Assembly: GCA_965248805.1 (NCBI GenBank)
Contig: CBDFKJ010000009.1
Span: 1,674,001 to 1,738,000 of the forward strand
Direction of reading: 5' to 3'
DNA length: 64,000 nucleotides
Source of the DNA: CBDFKJ01 sp965248805
GTDB taxonomy: Bacteria > Pseudomonadota > Alphaproteobacteria > UBA6615
Translations under genes and position numbers: made by a program
Shown: one piece after another, positions 9,304-16,969 of the stretch
Position numbering within the stretch: the first letter of the stretch is position 1
Layout of the letters: each line of letters opens with the position of its first letter
Notes under the pieces: model-generated
Database searches by the model: none
What the model was told of the DNA's origin: nothing
What the model saw: the letters and a program-made list of their open reading frames with translations, nothing else

Positions 9304-9729
9304 ATGCATCACAGGATGAACAGGCGCCGGCTCAACCGGACGGCCAGCCATCGGCGCGCGATGTTCAACAACATGGCGGCGTCGTTGATCAAGCATGAGC
9401 AGATCTCGACCACCCTGCCCAAGGCCAAGGAGCTGCGGCGCGTGGTCGACCGCCTGGTCACGCTGGGCAAGCGCGGCTATCTGCATGCCCGCCGCCAGGC
9501 CTTGTCGACGTTGAAGGACACGTCCCTGGCCGAAAAGCTGTGTTCGGTGTTGGCCGAGCGCTACGCCGAGCGCCACGGCGGCTATACCCGCGTGCTGAAG
9601 GCGGGGTACCGCTATGGCGATAACGCGCCCATGGCGGTGATCGAACTGGTCGACCGCGATCCCGCCGCCAAGGGCCAGGATTCGGGCCCTCGACGGGACG
9701 CCGAGGACGCCGAAGAAGCGGCGGCCTAG
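9304..9729 (+). CDS. rplQ: 50S ribosomal protein L17
   Basis: L17 (141 aa) lies near the exit tunnel. The sequence starts MHHRMNRRRLNRTASHRRAM and contains LIKHEQISTTLPKAKELRRV and GGYTRVLKAGYRYGDNAPMA, all family signatures. The C-terminal tail is acidic and variable. The stop TAG at 9727-9729 is only 13 bases from the end of IS630 copy 1, which has been inserted between this gene and a GC-rich hairpin that was probably its terminator. Confidence 0.97.
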   Translation: MHHRMNRRRLNRTASHRRAMFNNMAASLIKHEQISTTLPKAKELRRVVDRLVTLGKRGYLHARRQALSTLKDTSLAEKLCSVLAERYAERHGGYTRVLKAGYRYGDNAPMAVIELVDRDPAAKGQDSGPRRDAEDAEEAAA

Positions 9730-9741
9730 AGCGCTGCCGTC

Positions 9742-10824
9742 CTAGTGGATTGATTCCAACGTTTGGAACCCTCGGTTTCGGGCTGCGATGATGTCGTCGG
9801 GGTCGGCTTTCGATATGAATGGCTGTGGGTTGGCCGCATTGTATTCGCGGACGAAGCGGTTGATTGCGGCCTGGAGATCGACGACGGAATGGAAGACGCC
9901 GTGCTTGAGCCGCCGCCGGGTGAGTTTTGCGAAGAAGCCCTCGACGGCATTGAGCCACGAGCAGGAGGTCGGTGTGAAGTGGAAAGTCCAGCGCGGATGG
10001 CGGGCGAGCCAGGCGCGGACCTTGTCCTTGTTGTGCGCCGCGTAGTTGTCGACGATCGCGTGGATGGCCTTGTCCGCCGGCACCGTGCGCTCGATGCGGT
10101 TGAGGAAGCGGATGAACTCCTGATGGCGGTGGCGCTGCATGTTCTGGCCGATCACCGTTCCGTCCAGAACGTTGAGCGCCGCAAACAGCGTGGTCGTGCC
10201 GTGCCGTTTGTAGTCATGGTGCCGGCGCGTCCCTTCTTCATCGGCAGACCGGCGGTCGAGCGCCTGGATCTGTGACTTCTCATCGATCGACAACACCACC
10301 GCATGGGCCGGCGGGTCGACATACAGGCCGACGATATCGGTGAGTTTCTCGGCGAAGGCAGGGTCGGTCGACAGCTTGAAGTTGCGCCAGCGGTGCGGGC
10401 TGAGACCGTGAGCCTTCCAGATCGCCTGCACCGTCGAGGCGGCAATACCGGCCGCCCTGGCGATCGCGCGCAACGTCCAGTGGGTCGCCTCAAACGGCGG
10501 CGGTTGCTGCGTCAGGCGCACGATCTCGGCGACACGATCGAGCGGGACCGGCGCCTTGCCGGGCGGACGGGACTTGTCGCGAAGCAGGCCGCCGACACCC
10601 TCGTGCATGAACCGCTCTTGCCAGCGCCACACGCAGGTCTTGGACTTGCCGGTCTCGGTCATGATCGCCGAGGTGCCCAGACCCTCGCCGCTGAGAAGGA
10701 CAATATGTGCCCGCCAGACGTGTTTCTGCGGGCTCTTGGGATCCGCGACGACCGCGCGCAATCGCTGACGGTCGCCGGCGGATAGGGTGAAGGAGATTCC
10801 ACTGCGCATGCGCCAGATTCGCAT
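9742..10824 (-). CDS. IS630-family transposase (copy 1)
   Basis: This 360-aa protein is a Tc1/mariner-IS630 superfamily transposase. Two helix-turn-helix regions lie near residues 16-80 and 112-150. The DDE_3 catalytic core follows, with probable catalytic residues Asp181 (VVLSIDEKSQ), Asp259 (AIVDNYAAHN) and Glu295 (SWLNAVEGFFAK). The 35-residue second spacing fits the family. The frame is intact, so the copy may be active. The TAG stop uses the element's terminal TA plus the first flanking base, outside the IS. Confidence 0.93.
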   Translation of the reverse strand: MRIWRMRSGISFTLSAGDRQRLRAVVADPKSPQKHVWRAHIVLLSGEGLGTSAIMTETGKSKTCVWRWQERFMHEGVGGLLRDKSRPPGKAPVPLDRVAEIVRLTQQPPPFEATHWTLRAIARAAGIAASTVQAIWKAHGLSPHRWRNFKLSTDPAFAEKLTDIVGLYVDPPAHAVVLSIDEKSQIQALDRRSADEEGTRRHHDYKRHGTTTLFAALNVLDGTVIGQNMQRHRHQEFIRFLNRIERTVPADKAIHAIVDNYAAHNKDKVRAWLARHPRWTFHFTPTSCSWLNAVEGFFAKLTRRRLKHGVFHSVVDLQAAINRFVREYNAANPQPFISKADPDDIIAARNRGFQTLESIH

Positions 10825-10880
10825 AACACAGCAAAATACGGAATCCCAATTCGGACTCTTTCATTCCGATCAATCCACTA
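9743..10880 (-). mobile_element. IS630-family element, copy 1 (intact, 1138 bp with both TA)
   Basis: The element is bounded by the 12-bp inverted repeat TAGTGGATTGAT/ATCAATCCACTA with TA duplicated at both ends (9743-9744 and 10879-10880). Removing it restores CTAG in the target. The transposase is on the minus strand. Four other copies of the same element lie in this window. Subterminal palindromes are present at both ends (TTCCAA-N3-TTGGAA at one, CGGAAT-N18-ATTCCG at the other). Confidence 0.93.
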
Positions 10881-10886
10881 GATACC

Positions 10887-10908
10887 GCGCGCCGCGACCG
10901 CGGCGCGC
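10887..10908. terminator. GC-rich hairpin, probable displaced rplQ terminator
   Basis: A perfect 10-bp inverted repeat, GCGCGCCGCG then AC then CGCGGCGCGC, begins 6 bases after IS630 copy 1. No T-tract follows. If the IS is removed the hairpin lies about 20 bases after the rplQ stop, where an operon terminator would be expected. The hairpin is seen directly; the terminator role is inferred. Confidence 0.45.
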
Positions 10909-11294
10909 CCATCCCTGCATTGCCATGACCTTTCGCGCCGCCCGTGGTCGCAGCGGACCGCGGGGCGAGAAGTGCCATTTTGCCCGAGCGCTCGTCCAGC
11001 GACAAGTCCGCGCGCCGACCTTTGCGCCAGGTTGGGCGAATCAACAAAGTAAATATTAATAGTAAATTGGACGAATTGTAGTTAAAGTTTGAATCAAACT
11101 GACATTTACTGGCGGTTAACTTTACTACAATATTGACTTATTTCGTAAAGTAGTTGTTAATAGCTGAACTCCACGTCTGCTTGAATACGAGGCCATGATA
11201 AATGACCCTCCCCCAGCGATTGCCGGCCGACAGCCATTGGTGATTTCGGAGGCGCGAGAGGGGTCCCAGTACAACCGAAGCGGAGAATAAGAAA
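10909..11294. other. Non-coding region upstream of the Flp pilin gene, AT-rich in part
   Basis: I see no credible gene here. The first 130 bases are GC-rich like the chromosome. Bases about 11041-11165 are strikingly AT-rich and contain several GTTAA/TTAAC words and an imperfect inverted repeat (TGTAGTTAAAG ... GTTAACTTTACTACA). The rest is a GC-rich leader ending in a GGAG ribosome-binding site before the pilin ATG. Confidence 0.6.
11133..11162 (+). promoter_or_regulatory. Candidate promoter of the Flp pilin gene
   Basis: TTGACT at 11133-11138 and TTAATA at 11157-11162 are 18 bases apart in the AT-rich segment, about 130 bases before the pilin start. The match is fair rather than strong. 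An alternative -10 one base earlier, GTTAAT, gives a 17-base spacer. Confidence 0.35.
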
Positions 11295-11489
11295 ATGAAA
11301 ACCATCAGGAACCTGATCAGTGACTTCGCTCACGACGAGAGCGGCGCCTCGGGCGCCGAGTACGCCCTGATCCTGTCAATCGTTGGCGCCGGCATCGCGG
11401 CTGCTGCCCTGTTCTTGGGCGGCGCCGTCGCCAATTCGATCAACGATGCCGGCACGTGCATCTCCTCCAATGGTGGGACCTGCAACTAG
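11295..11489 (+). CDS. Flp/Fap-type pilin
   Basis: This 64-aa protein is a type IVb Flp pilin precursor, the major subunit of Tad pili used for surface adhesion. It has a short basic leader (MKTIRNLISDFAHDESGASG), a prepilin-peptidase-like site at G-AEYAL with the conserved Glu at +2, and one hydrophobic helix (ALILSIVGAGIAAAALFLGG). Two cysteines lie in the short C-terminal tail. GGAG precedes the ATG. No tad/cpa assembly genes are in the window, so it is an orphan here, isolated between two inverted IS630 copies. Confidence 0.88.
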   Translation: MKTIRNLISDFAHDESGASGAEYALILSIVGAGIAAAALFLGGAVANSINDAGTCISSNGGTCN

Positions 11490-11524
11490 CCGAGCCGACC
11501 CACCGAGTGGGTTGAGTTCCCCAT

Positions 11525-11570
11525 ACGCCCAGGTGGACCGCCACGCGCGTGTCGCCTGGGCGTTATCTCT
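11525..11570 (+). terminator. Candidate terminator after the Flp pilin gene
   Basis: A 9-bp perfect stem, ACGCCCAGG (11525-11533) and CCTGGGCGT (11555-11563), encloses a 21-base loop with its own small CACG/CGTG stem. It is followed by TATCTCTTCT, a weak pyrimidine-rich tail. It lies 36 bases after the pilin stop codon. Confidence 0.45.
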
Positions 11571-11586
11571 TCTGCATTGCGGTGGC

Positions 11587-11859
11587 TAGAGCACTTTCAG
11601 CCAATATCGAGTCAATTCTGTTCGCGACCGGCGAGGCGACCGGACAGACGCGTGGCGCGGAGCGATGCCACCGCATCGGGCAAGCCGTGCAACGAAGCCG
11701 GCGTCCGCCGGTCGGAAACCCGAAGGGACGGGCGATTTTGCGCCAATTCCGGCGTCAGGCCGCTCGGCCATATCGACGGATACGCCCTTCGCGTCCGGTC
11801 TTGATCTTGACCCAAAATCGCTCCGTCAGAGTGGCTCGATATTGGCTGAAAGTGCTCTA
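11587..11859. mobile_element. MITE-like element, 273 bp, TA target duplication
   Basis: The unit starts TAGAGCACTTTCAGCCAATA and ends with its exact complement; the inverted repeats match for 23 bases after the TA (GAGCACTTTCAGCCAATATC plus GAG). TA is duplicated at each end and the empty site would be CTAG, as for the IS630 copies. Both strands are open for about 100 codons but with no recognisable protein, so no transposase is encoded. The repeats differ from the IS630 ends here, so a different Tc1/mariner-type transposase presumably mobilised it. Confidence 0.8.
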
Positions 11860-12167
11860 GTCACCGGTCGCGGCGCCTCGGTGACGACCAGATGTCTTTG
11901 CGCGAGGTGCCGGTGGCATTCCTGGCGTCCGAGCCCGCCGAGTGCAGTGTCGTAAATATTAACCATAGTACAGGCTGAGGCTAAGTAAATAATATAGTTA
12001 ACTATCACTAGATGCTGTCTTAACTATACATTAATATTGACAATTATTATTTCTAATGTATTAATACTCCTCGTGATTTATACAAAAGCTCGTGTCGCCA
12101 ATTCATGGATCCGCTGTCACAAAGGTCCTCGATAAAAAAATGAGACCAGCCCCTCAGAAGTCACCAC
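11860..12167. other. Non-coding, AT-rich region before IS630 copy 2
   Basis: No gene is supported. The first 90 bases are GC-rich. Bases about 11950-12075 are very AT-rich, with TAGTTAACTA and a TTAA-N7-TTAA word. The region could be a remnant promoter or foreign DNA. Confidence 0.5.
12020..12034. promoter_or_regulatory. CtrA-box-like motif TTAA-N7-TTAA
   Basis: The bases read TTAACTATACATTAA, a perfect TTAA-N7-TTAA, the core of the alphaproteobacterial CtrA recognition site. It lies in an AT-rich patch where such words arise easily by chance, and the gene it might once have controlled has been displaced by IS630 copy 2. Confidence 0.2.
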
Positions 12168-13305
12168 TAGTGGATTGATCGGAATGAAAGAGTCCGAATT
12201 GGGATTCCGTATTTTGCTGTGTTATGCGAATCTGGCGCATGCGCAGTGGAGTCTCCTTCACCCTATCCGCCGGCGACCGTCAGCGATTGCGCGCGGTCGT
12301 CGCGGATCCCAAGAGCCCGCAGAAACACGTCTGGCGGGCACATATTGTCCTTCTCAGCGGCGAGGGTCTGGGCACCTCGGCGATCATGACCGAGACCGGC
12401 AAGTCCAAGACCTGCGTGTGGCGCTGGCAAGAGCGGTTCATGCACGAGGGTGTCGGCGGCCTGCTTCGCGACAAGTCCCGTCCGCCCGGCAAGGCGCCGG
12501 TCCCGCTCGATCGTGTCGCCGAGATCGTGCGCCTGACGCAGCAACCGCCGCCGTTTGAGGCGACCCACTGGACGTTGCGCGCGATCGCCAGGGCGGCCGG
12601 TATTGCCGCCTCGACGGTGCAGGCGATCTGGAAGGCTCACGGTCTCAGCCCGCACCGCTGGCGCAACTTCAAGCTGTCGACCGACCCTGCCTTCGCCGAG
12701 AAACTCACCGATATCGTCGGCCTGTATGTCGACCCGCCGGCCCATGCGGTGGTGTTGTCGATCGATGAGAAGTCACAGATCCAGGCGCTCGACCGCCGGT
12801 CTGCCGATGAAGAAGGGACGCGCCGGCACCATGACTACAAACGGCACGGCACGACCACGCTGTTTGCGGCGCTCAACGTTCTGGACGGAACGGTGATCGG
12901 CCAGAACATGCAGCGCCACCGCCATCAGGAGTTCATCCGCTTCCTCAACCGCATCGAGCGCACGGTGCCGGCGGACAAGGCCATCCACGCGATCGTCGAC
13001 AACTACGCGGCGCACAACAAGGACAAGGTCCGCGCCTGGCTCGCCCGCCATCCGCGCTGGACTTTCCACTTCACACCGACCTCCTGCTCGTGGCTCAATG
13101 CCGTCGAGGGCTTCTTCGCAAAACTCACCCGGCGGCGGCTCAAGCACGGCGTCTTCCATTCCGTCGTCGATCTCCAGGCCGCAATCAACCGCTTCGTCCG
13201 CGAATACAATGCGGCCAACCCACAGCCATTCATATCGAAAGCCGACCCCGACGACATCATCGCAGCCCGAAACCGAGGGTTCCAAACGTTGGAATCAATC
13301 CACTA
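12168..13305 (+). mobile_element. IS630-family element, copy 2 (intact, 1138 bp with both TA)
   Basis: Same element as copy 1 in the opposite orientation, with TA at 12168-12169 and 13304-13305 and the inverted repeats TAGTGGATTGAT/ATCAATCCACTA. The empty target is again CTAG. With copy 1 it brackets the Flp pilin gene and the MITE. The left end has a CGGAAT (12180-12185) / ATTCCG (12204-12209) stem. Confidence 0.93.
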
Positions 13306-13306
13306 G
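12224..13306 (+). CDS. IS630-family transposase (copy 2)
   Basis: Full-length 360-aa transposase identical in layout to copy 1: paired N-terminal helix-turn-helix regions and a DDE core with Asp181, Asp259 and Glu295. It differs from copy 1 at residue 10 (Val instead of Ile). The stop TAG is TA from the element end plus a G from the flanking DNA. No frameshift is present, so this copy could supply transposase to the defective copies elsewhere in the window. Confidence 0.93.
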   Translation: MRIWRMRSGVSFTLSAGDRQRLRAVVADPKSPQKHVWRAHIVLLSGEGLGTSAIMTETGKSKTCVWRWQERFMHEGVGGLLRDKSRPPGKAPVPLDRVAEIVRLTQQPPPFEATHWTLRAIARAAGIAASTVQAIWKAHGLSPHRWRNFKLSTDPAFAEKLTDIVGLYVDPPAHAVVLSIDEKSQIQALDRRSADEEGTRRHHDYKRHGTTTLFAALNVLDGTVIGQNMQRHRHQEFIRFLNRIERTVPADKAIHAIVDNYAAHNKDKVRAWLARHPRWTFHFTPTSCSWLNAVEGFFAKLTRRRLKHGVFHSVVDLQAAINRFVREYNAANPQPFISKADPDDIIAARNRGFQTLESIH

Positions 13307-13351
13307 CTGTGTCGACCGATCGGGCGCGGGAAACCGCTCACTGCCACGAAT

Positions 13352-14101
13352 CTAGATCCGGTCGCCGCCTTGCAGCGGCGAAAAGCGCACGGTCAGGATG
13401 CGCTGGCCGTCCATGGCACCGTCAGCGTGCTTATCGATGACGCTTAGATGCTGTGGGCCGCGATCGGGGCCCAGCGGCATTACGATGCGGCCGCCGACCT
13501 TCAACTGCTTCATCAGCGGCGGTGGCACGTGATCGAGCGCTTCCTTGATCAGGATCGCGTCATACGGGCCGTTCTCGGCCCAGCCGTAGTAGCCATCGTC
13601 TGCCTTGACGTGAACGCTGTCTTGGCCGGTTGCGCGCATCTTGTCTGCGGCCAGGCGGGCGAGGGGCTCGACGACCTCGACACTATAGACCTCGGCGCCC
13701 AGCTCCGCCATTAGCGCCGCCTGGTAGCCCGCTCCGGTGCCGGTCTCGAACACGCGGTCGCCGGCCTCGATGTCCAATAGCTCGGTCATCAGCGCGATGA
13801 TGAACGGCTGTGAGATATTTTGCCCGTATCCCAAGGGCAGAGGGTTGTCGCCGTAGGCATAGTCGGCCAGAACTGGCGGCAGGAATTCGTGGCGTGGAAC
13901 GCGCGCCATCGCCTCGAGGATGAGTGGGTCAATGGCGGCGATGCCGGTCTCTTGCTTGATGTCGTCGATGCGCGCGACTATCACTTCGACCATTTGATTG
14001 CGGGCGGTAGCGAATTCGTCCTGCCCGACGGCGGCCGGCGGTGCGGCGACTGATATCATCAGCCAAGCCATCACTGAGAACGGCAATGTGTTAACGCGCA
14101 C
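13352..14101 (-). CDS. pcm: Exported protein-L-isoaspartate O-methyltransferase
   Basis: The protein (249 aa) is a PCMT-family enzyme that methylates L-isoaspartyl residues with S-adenosylmethionine as a repair step. Diagnostic regions are PLPLGYGQNISQPFIIALMT, the SAM-binding motif VFETGTGAGYQAA (usual form has EIG or ETG at this place) and the late motif LKVGGRIVMPLG. The N-terminus MRVNTLPFSVMAWLMISVAA with PPAAVGQDE looks like a signal peptide, so it probably acts in the periplasm rather than the cytosol. Its 3' end lies 46 bases from IS630 copy 2 and is intact. Confidence 0.88.
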   Translation of the reverse strand: MRVNTLPFSVMAWLMISVAAPPAAVGQDEFATARNQMVEVIVARIDDIKQETGIAAIDPLILEAMARVPRHEFLPPVLADYAYGDNPLPLGYGQNISQPFIIALMTELLDIEAGDRVFETGTGAGYQAALMAELGAEVYSVEVVEPLARLAADKMRATGQDSVHVKADDGYYGWAENGPYDAILIKEALDHVPPPLMKQLKVGGRIVMPLGPDRGPQHLSVIDKHADGAMDGQRILTVRFSPLQGGDRI

Positions 14102-14360
14102 CGTTGTTTCCCCGTTTTCCCCGCACCTGATTGCTCGCGCCGACCTTCGCGTCGTCTCTGCGCATGGTCGCCGATTCCACCGCAGGTCTGGGCGCGCGCG
14201 CCGTCCAGATTACTTGGCTTCCCGGCGAACGCAGCCGCAATTTTAGTAAAATACTCGACAAGTTTAACGTCTATGTAACCAACTATTTTACGAGAATGTC
14301 AATTGCTGTGGCCGAAGATGGGGACACCGAAGTTCAAGCCCCGTTTGACAGAGGCGCAGC

Positions 14361-15128
14361 GTGTTTACTCTTTCCGGTTTACTCAGCACAAGCATGCGAT
14401 CGTTGGCGCTCGCCGCGTCTCTGTTTCTGGCTGCGACGCCATTGGCCGCTGAGAACCTGGCCATTCTGGCCAAGTCAGTCACCCCACCGACATCGGTCAC
14501 CTCATCGACGGCGGCTGTATTTGGCTTTGCCGGGCGCCCGGTCGGCACCGCGGCGCGGCTGCCACAGTGGGGTAGCATGTTCGAGCGCATGCTGTCGGAT
14601 CATCTCGCCTTCGCCAAGTGCGTGGAAGTCGCGAGCCGGTGTGATACCGACCAAGCGCGCTCCTGGCGCCAGATGTTCATGGCGGCCAGCGGCCACCCGA
14701 AAGCCGAGCAGCTGCGCATCGTCAACGCCTTCTTCAATCGGTTGCCCTATCGCACGGACGCCGAGATCTACGGCCGCCCGGAGTACTGGGCCAGCCCCAG
14801 TGAGTTCCTGGCGCGTTCGGGCGACTGCGAGGATTATTCCATCGCCAAGTATCTGGCGTTGCGCCAGCTTGGTTTCGGCAGCGACCAGCTGCGGGTCGTC
14901 GCGGTGATGGACACGATCCGCGGGATCGGTCACGCCGTCCTTACCGTCCACATCAACGGCCGGTCCCTGGTCCTCGACAACCTGTCCGACGGCATCTTCG
15001 CCGAGAGCGACTATGCCCACTACATCCCGCGGCATTCGGTCAGCGAAGACGGCTTCTCGTTGCATGCCACCAAGCGCGATATCGCGCGCGCTCAGGCGAA
15101 GACGCTCGACCGCTTGGCCAAGCTGTAG
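14361..15128 (+). CDS. BTLCP-family (LapG-like) periplasmic cysteine protease
   Basis: This 255-aa protein belongs to the bacterial transglutaminase-like cysteine proteinases (Peptidase_C93), the family of LapG, which cleaves surface adhesins. The catalytic triad is visible as Cys156 (RSGDCEDYSIAKY), His191 (IRGIGHAVLTV) and Asp206 (LVLDNLSDG). The N-terminus has a signal peptide ending near ATPLAAE. I used GTG at 14361 because AGAGG precedes it; the ATG at 14394 gives a shorter signal peptide and is also possible. No LapD or large adhesin gene is nearby. Confidence 0.85.
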   Translation: MFTLSGLLSTSMRSLALAASLFLAATPLAAENLAILAKSVTPPTSVTSSTAAVFGFAGRPVGTAARLPQWGSMFERMLSDHLAFAKCVEVASRCDTDQARSWRQMFMAASGHPKAEQLRIVNAFFNRLPYRTDAEIYGRPEYWASPSEFLARSGDCEDYSIAKYLALRQLGFGSDQLRVVAVMDTIRGIGHAVLTVHINGRSLVLDNLSDGIFAESDYAHYIPRHSVSEDGFSLHATKRDIARAQAKTLDRLAKL

Positions 15129-15341
15129 TCCCTGCCATCCTCTGCCGGCACTCGCTGGCGTCCCTCGGCGCATTCCGCCGGCCCCTCCCCAACTCCCGCC
15201 CGCGTAGTCCGCTCGGTGCCTTCCGCGCCAATCCCCGGGCGTTCCGGTCACTCCCCGCGCACCTTCCCTTGATTCCAGCCGTACATCGGTCACAGTTCGG
15301 CAGGTCCTCCTAAAGGGCGGCCGATCAAAACGTTGAGTGGC

Positions 15342-16958
15342 ATGGCCTATCATTCCCATGACAGATCGCGCGCGCGCCGCGTTGTAGCCGATCGCCCAGA
15401 ATGGGCGGGCCGTATCGCCGCAGCGCGCTTTTTCGTTGCCGTGCTGGCACTGAACGTTCTCCTAACATTGGAAAACCTCTGGCCGACGCCGTGGGTGCGA
15501 CCAGCGTGGTCGATCTCCTTCGAGTTCGCTGGCTTGGTCCTGGTCATGGCGCTGTGGGTCGGCTTGACCGGCAGACTGCGCACAGGCGCACGCGTCGTTC
15601 TAGGCGCGGTCCTTTTTCTTTTCGTCCTGCTTCACTACACGGACGTGACCGCCCTCGGCTTGCTTGGCCGCCCGATCGACGTTTACTGGGAGGCGTGGCA
15701 CGCGCCGCGACTGATTGCGCTTGCGTGGTGGGCATTTCCGGGCTGGCTTGTGGTGGCCGCCCTGTGCGGCGCCGGTGCGAGCCTGGTCGCGCTAGCGGTT
15801 TGCGTGGGCTGGCTTTGCGGCATGCTGGCAGGCGCACTGGAGCGCCCTCGGATTCGGCATGCGGCGCTGATCGGTTCGACGTGCGTGGTCGCGATATTAA
15901 TCGGCGGCACGCTATTGGACCAGCCCCCGGCGCAAGCACGGTTCAGGACCGGCGTCGCCAGGCAACTGAGCGGAATCGGCGCACTAATCAACACCTCCGA
16001 TCCAACGCCAACGCTGGCTGCGCCGGGCGGTGGTGCCGATGTCATCGTGCTGTTCGTCGAGTCCTACGGCATGGCGGCGTTGGACGAGCCGCGGCTGGCG
16101 GCGCCATTGAGCGCGGACCTGCTGGCGTTTACGGCGGCGATCGCCGCTGCGGGATGGCACGTGACAACCGCCCGGGTCGAGGCGCCGACGATCGGCGGTG
16201 GCTCCTGGCTGTCGCATGCGACGTTCTTGTCGCGCCATTGGATCGGTGGCCCGGCCGGCTATCGGCGGTATCTGCAGTCCCCGCTCGGTGGGCTAACCGC
16301 GTTGTTCCGCGACGCCGGCTACCGCACCGTGGGCGTATTCCCGGGCATCAAGCAGGCTTGGCCGGAGGGGGCCGCCTACGGGTTCGAGCAGATCTACGAT
16401 GCCGACGCGCTCGGCTACACAGGGCCGGCCTATGGGTGGTGGACAATCCCCGATCAATTTGTGCTCGAGGTGCTGCACGCGCGCGAGCTCGATGCAGAAA
16501 ATCGCGCACCTGTGTTCGCCGTATACGCGTCGCTGGCGAGTCATTTCCCTTTCACGCCGGTGCCGCCGTATCGGTCCGATTGGGCCGCGGCCGCCGTCCC
16601 CGCCAGCGCCCAGCCGTTGCCGACGAACGCCACAACCGGCGATCGGCGAACGCTCGATGCCGACTACGTGCGCGCCATGCGCTACAACTTGGATTGGCTA
16701 CACGGCTTCCTGGACGCCCACGCCGGTGAGAACTCGGTGGTCATCGTGCTGGGCGATCACCAACCGCCCGCGATCGTCGCCGGGCCAGGCGTGCCGTGGC
16801 ACGTACCGGTTCATGTCTTCTCGCGCGAGCCCGACACGTTCGCGGCCCTCGAGGCTGGCGGCTTCGATCGGGGGCTCGTCCCGAGGGAGTCGCCGGTTGG
16901 CCGCATGGACGCTTTGGGGGCAATGATATGGCCGGCGCTAATGGCGGCGGCGCACTAG
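15342..16958 (+). CDS. Membrane-anchored sulfatase-fold enzyme (LTA synthase/EptA-like superfamily)
   Basis: The protein (about 538 aa) has roughly five N-terminal membrane helices in the first 190 residues, then a periplasmic alkaline-phosphatase-superfamily domain. Recognisable parts are the metal-site strand VIVLFVESYGMAAL, the nucleophile region GGGSWLSHATFLSRHW, the segment SLASHFPFTPVPPY and the late metal motif VIVLGDHQP. Such enzymes transfer or hydrolyse phospho- or sulfo-groups on envelope glycans or lipids; the substrate cannot be told. TTG/GTG starts 3 and 2 codons upstream are alternatives. Confidence 0.8.
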   Translation: MAYHSHDRSRARRVVADRPEWAGRIAAARFFVAVLALNVLLTLENLWPTPWVRPAWSISFEFAGLVLVMALWVGLTGRLRTGARVVLGAVLFLFVLLHYTDVTALGLLGRPIDVYWEAWHAPRLIALAWWAFPGWLVVAALCGAGASLVALAVCVGWLCGMLAGALERPRIRHAALIGSTCVVAILIGGTLLDQPPAQARFRTGVARQLSGIGALINTSDPTPTLAAPGGGADVIVLFVESYGMAALDEPRLAAPLSADLLAFTAAIAAAGWHVTTARVEAPTIGGGSWLSHATFLSRHWIGGPAGYRRYLQSPLGGLTALFRDAGYRTVGVFPGIKQAWPEGAAYGFEQIYDADALGYTGPAYGWWTIPDQFVLEVLHARELDAENRAPVFAVYASLASHFPFTPVPPYRSDWAAAAVPASAQPLPTNATTGDRRTLDADYVRAMRYNLDWLHGFLDAHAGENSVVIVLGDHQPPAIVAGPGVPWHVPVHVFSREPDTFAALEAGGFDRGLVPRESPVGRMDALGAMIWPALMAAAH

Positions 16959-16969
16959 GCCGAGGGCGG

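Noticed and set aside
7897..9576. A 559-codon open frame on the minus strand across rpsK, rpoA and rplQ
   Set aside because: It is exactly antisense to three well-conserved genes and its histidine/arginine-rich composition is typical of shadow frames in GC-rich DNA.
9724..9745. CTAGAGCGCTG just after rplQ as a second end of the MITE
   Set aside because: It matches only the first few bases of the MITE repeat (CTAGAGCACTTTC), and no partner repeat is found nearby.
11549..11860. A 103-codon open frame inside the MITE-like element
   Set aside because: Both strands are open for similar lengths, the frame runs into the inverted repeats, and no protein family is recognisable.
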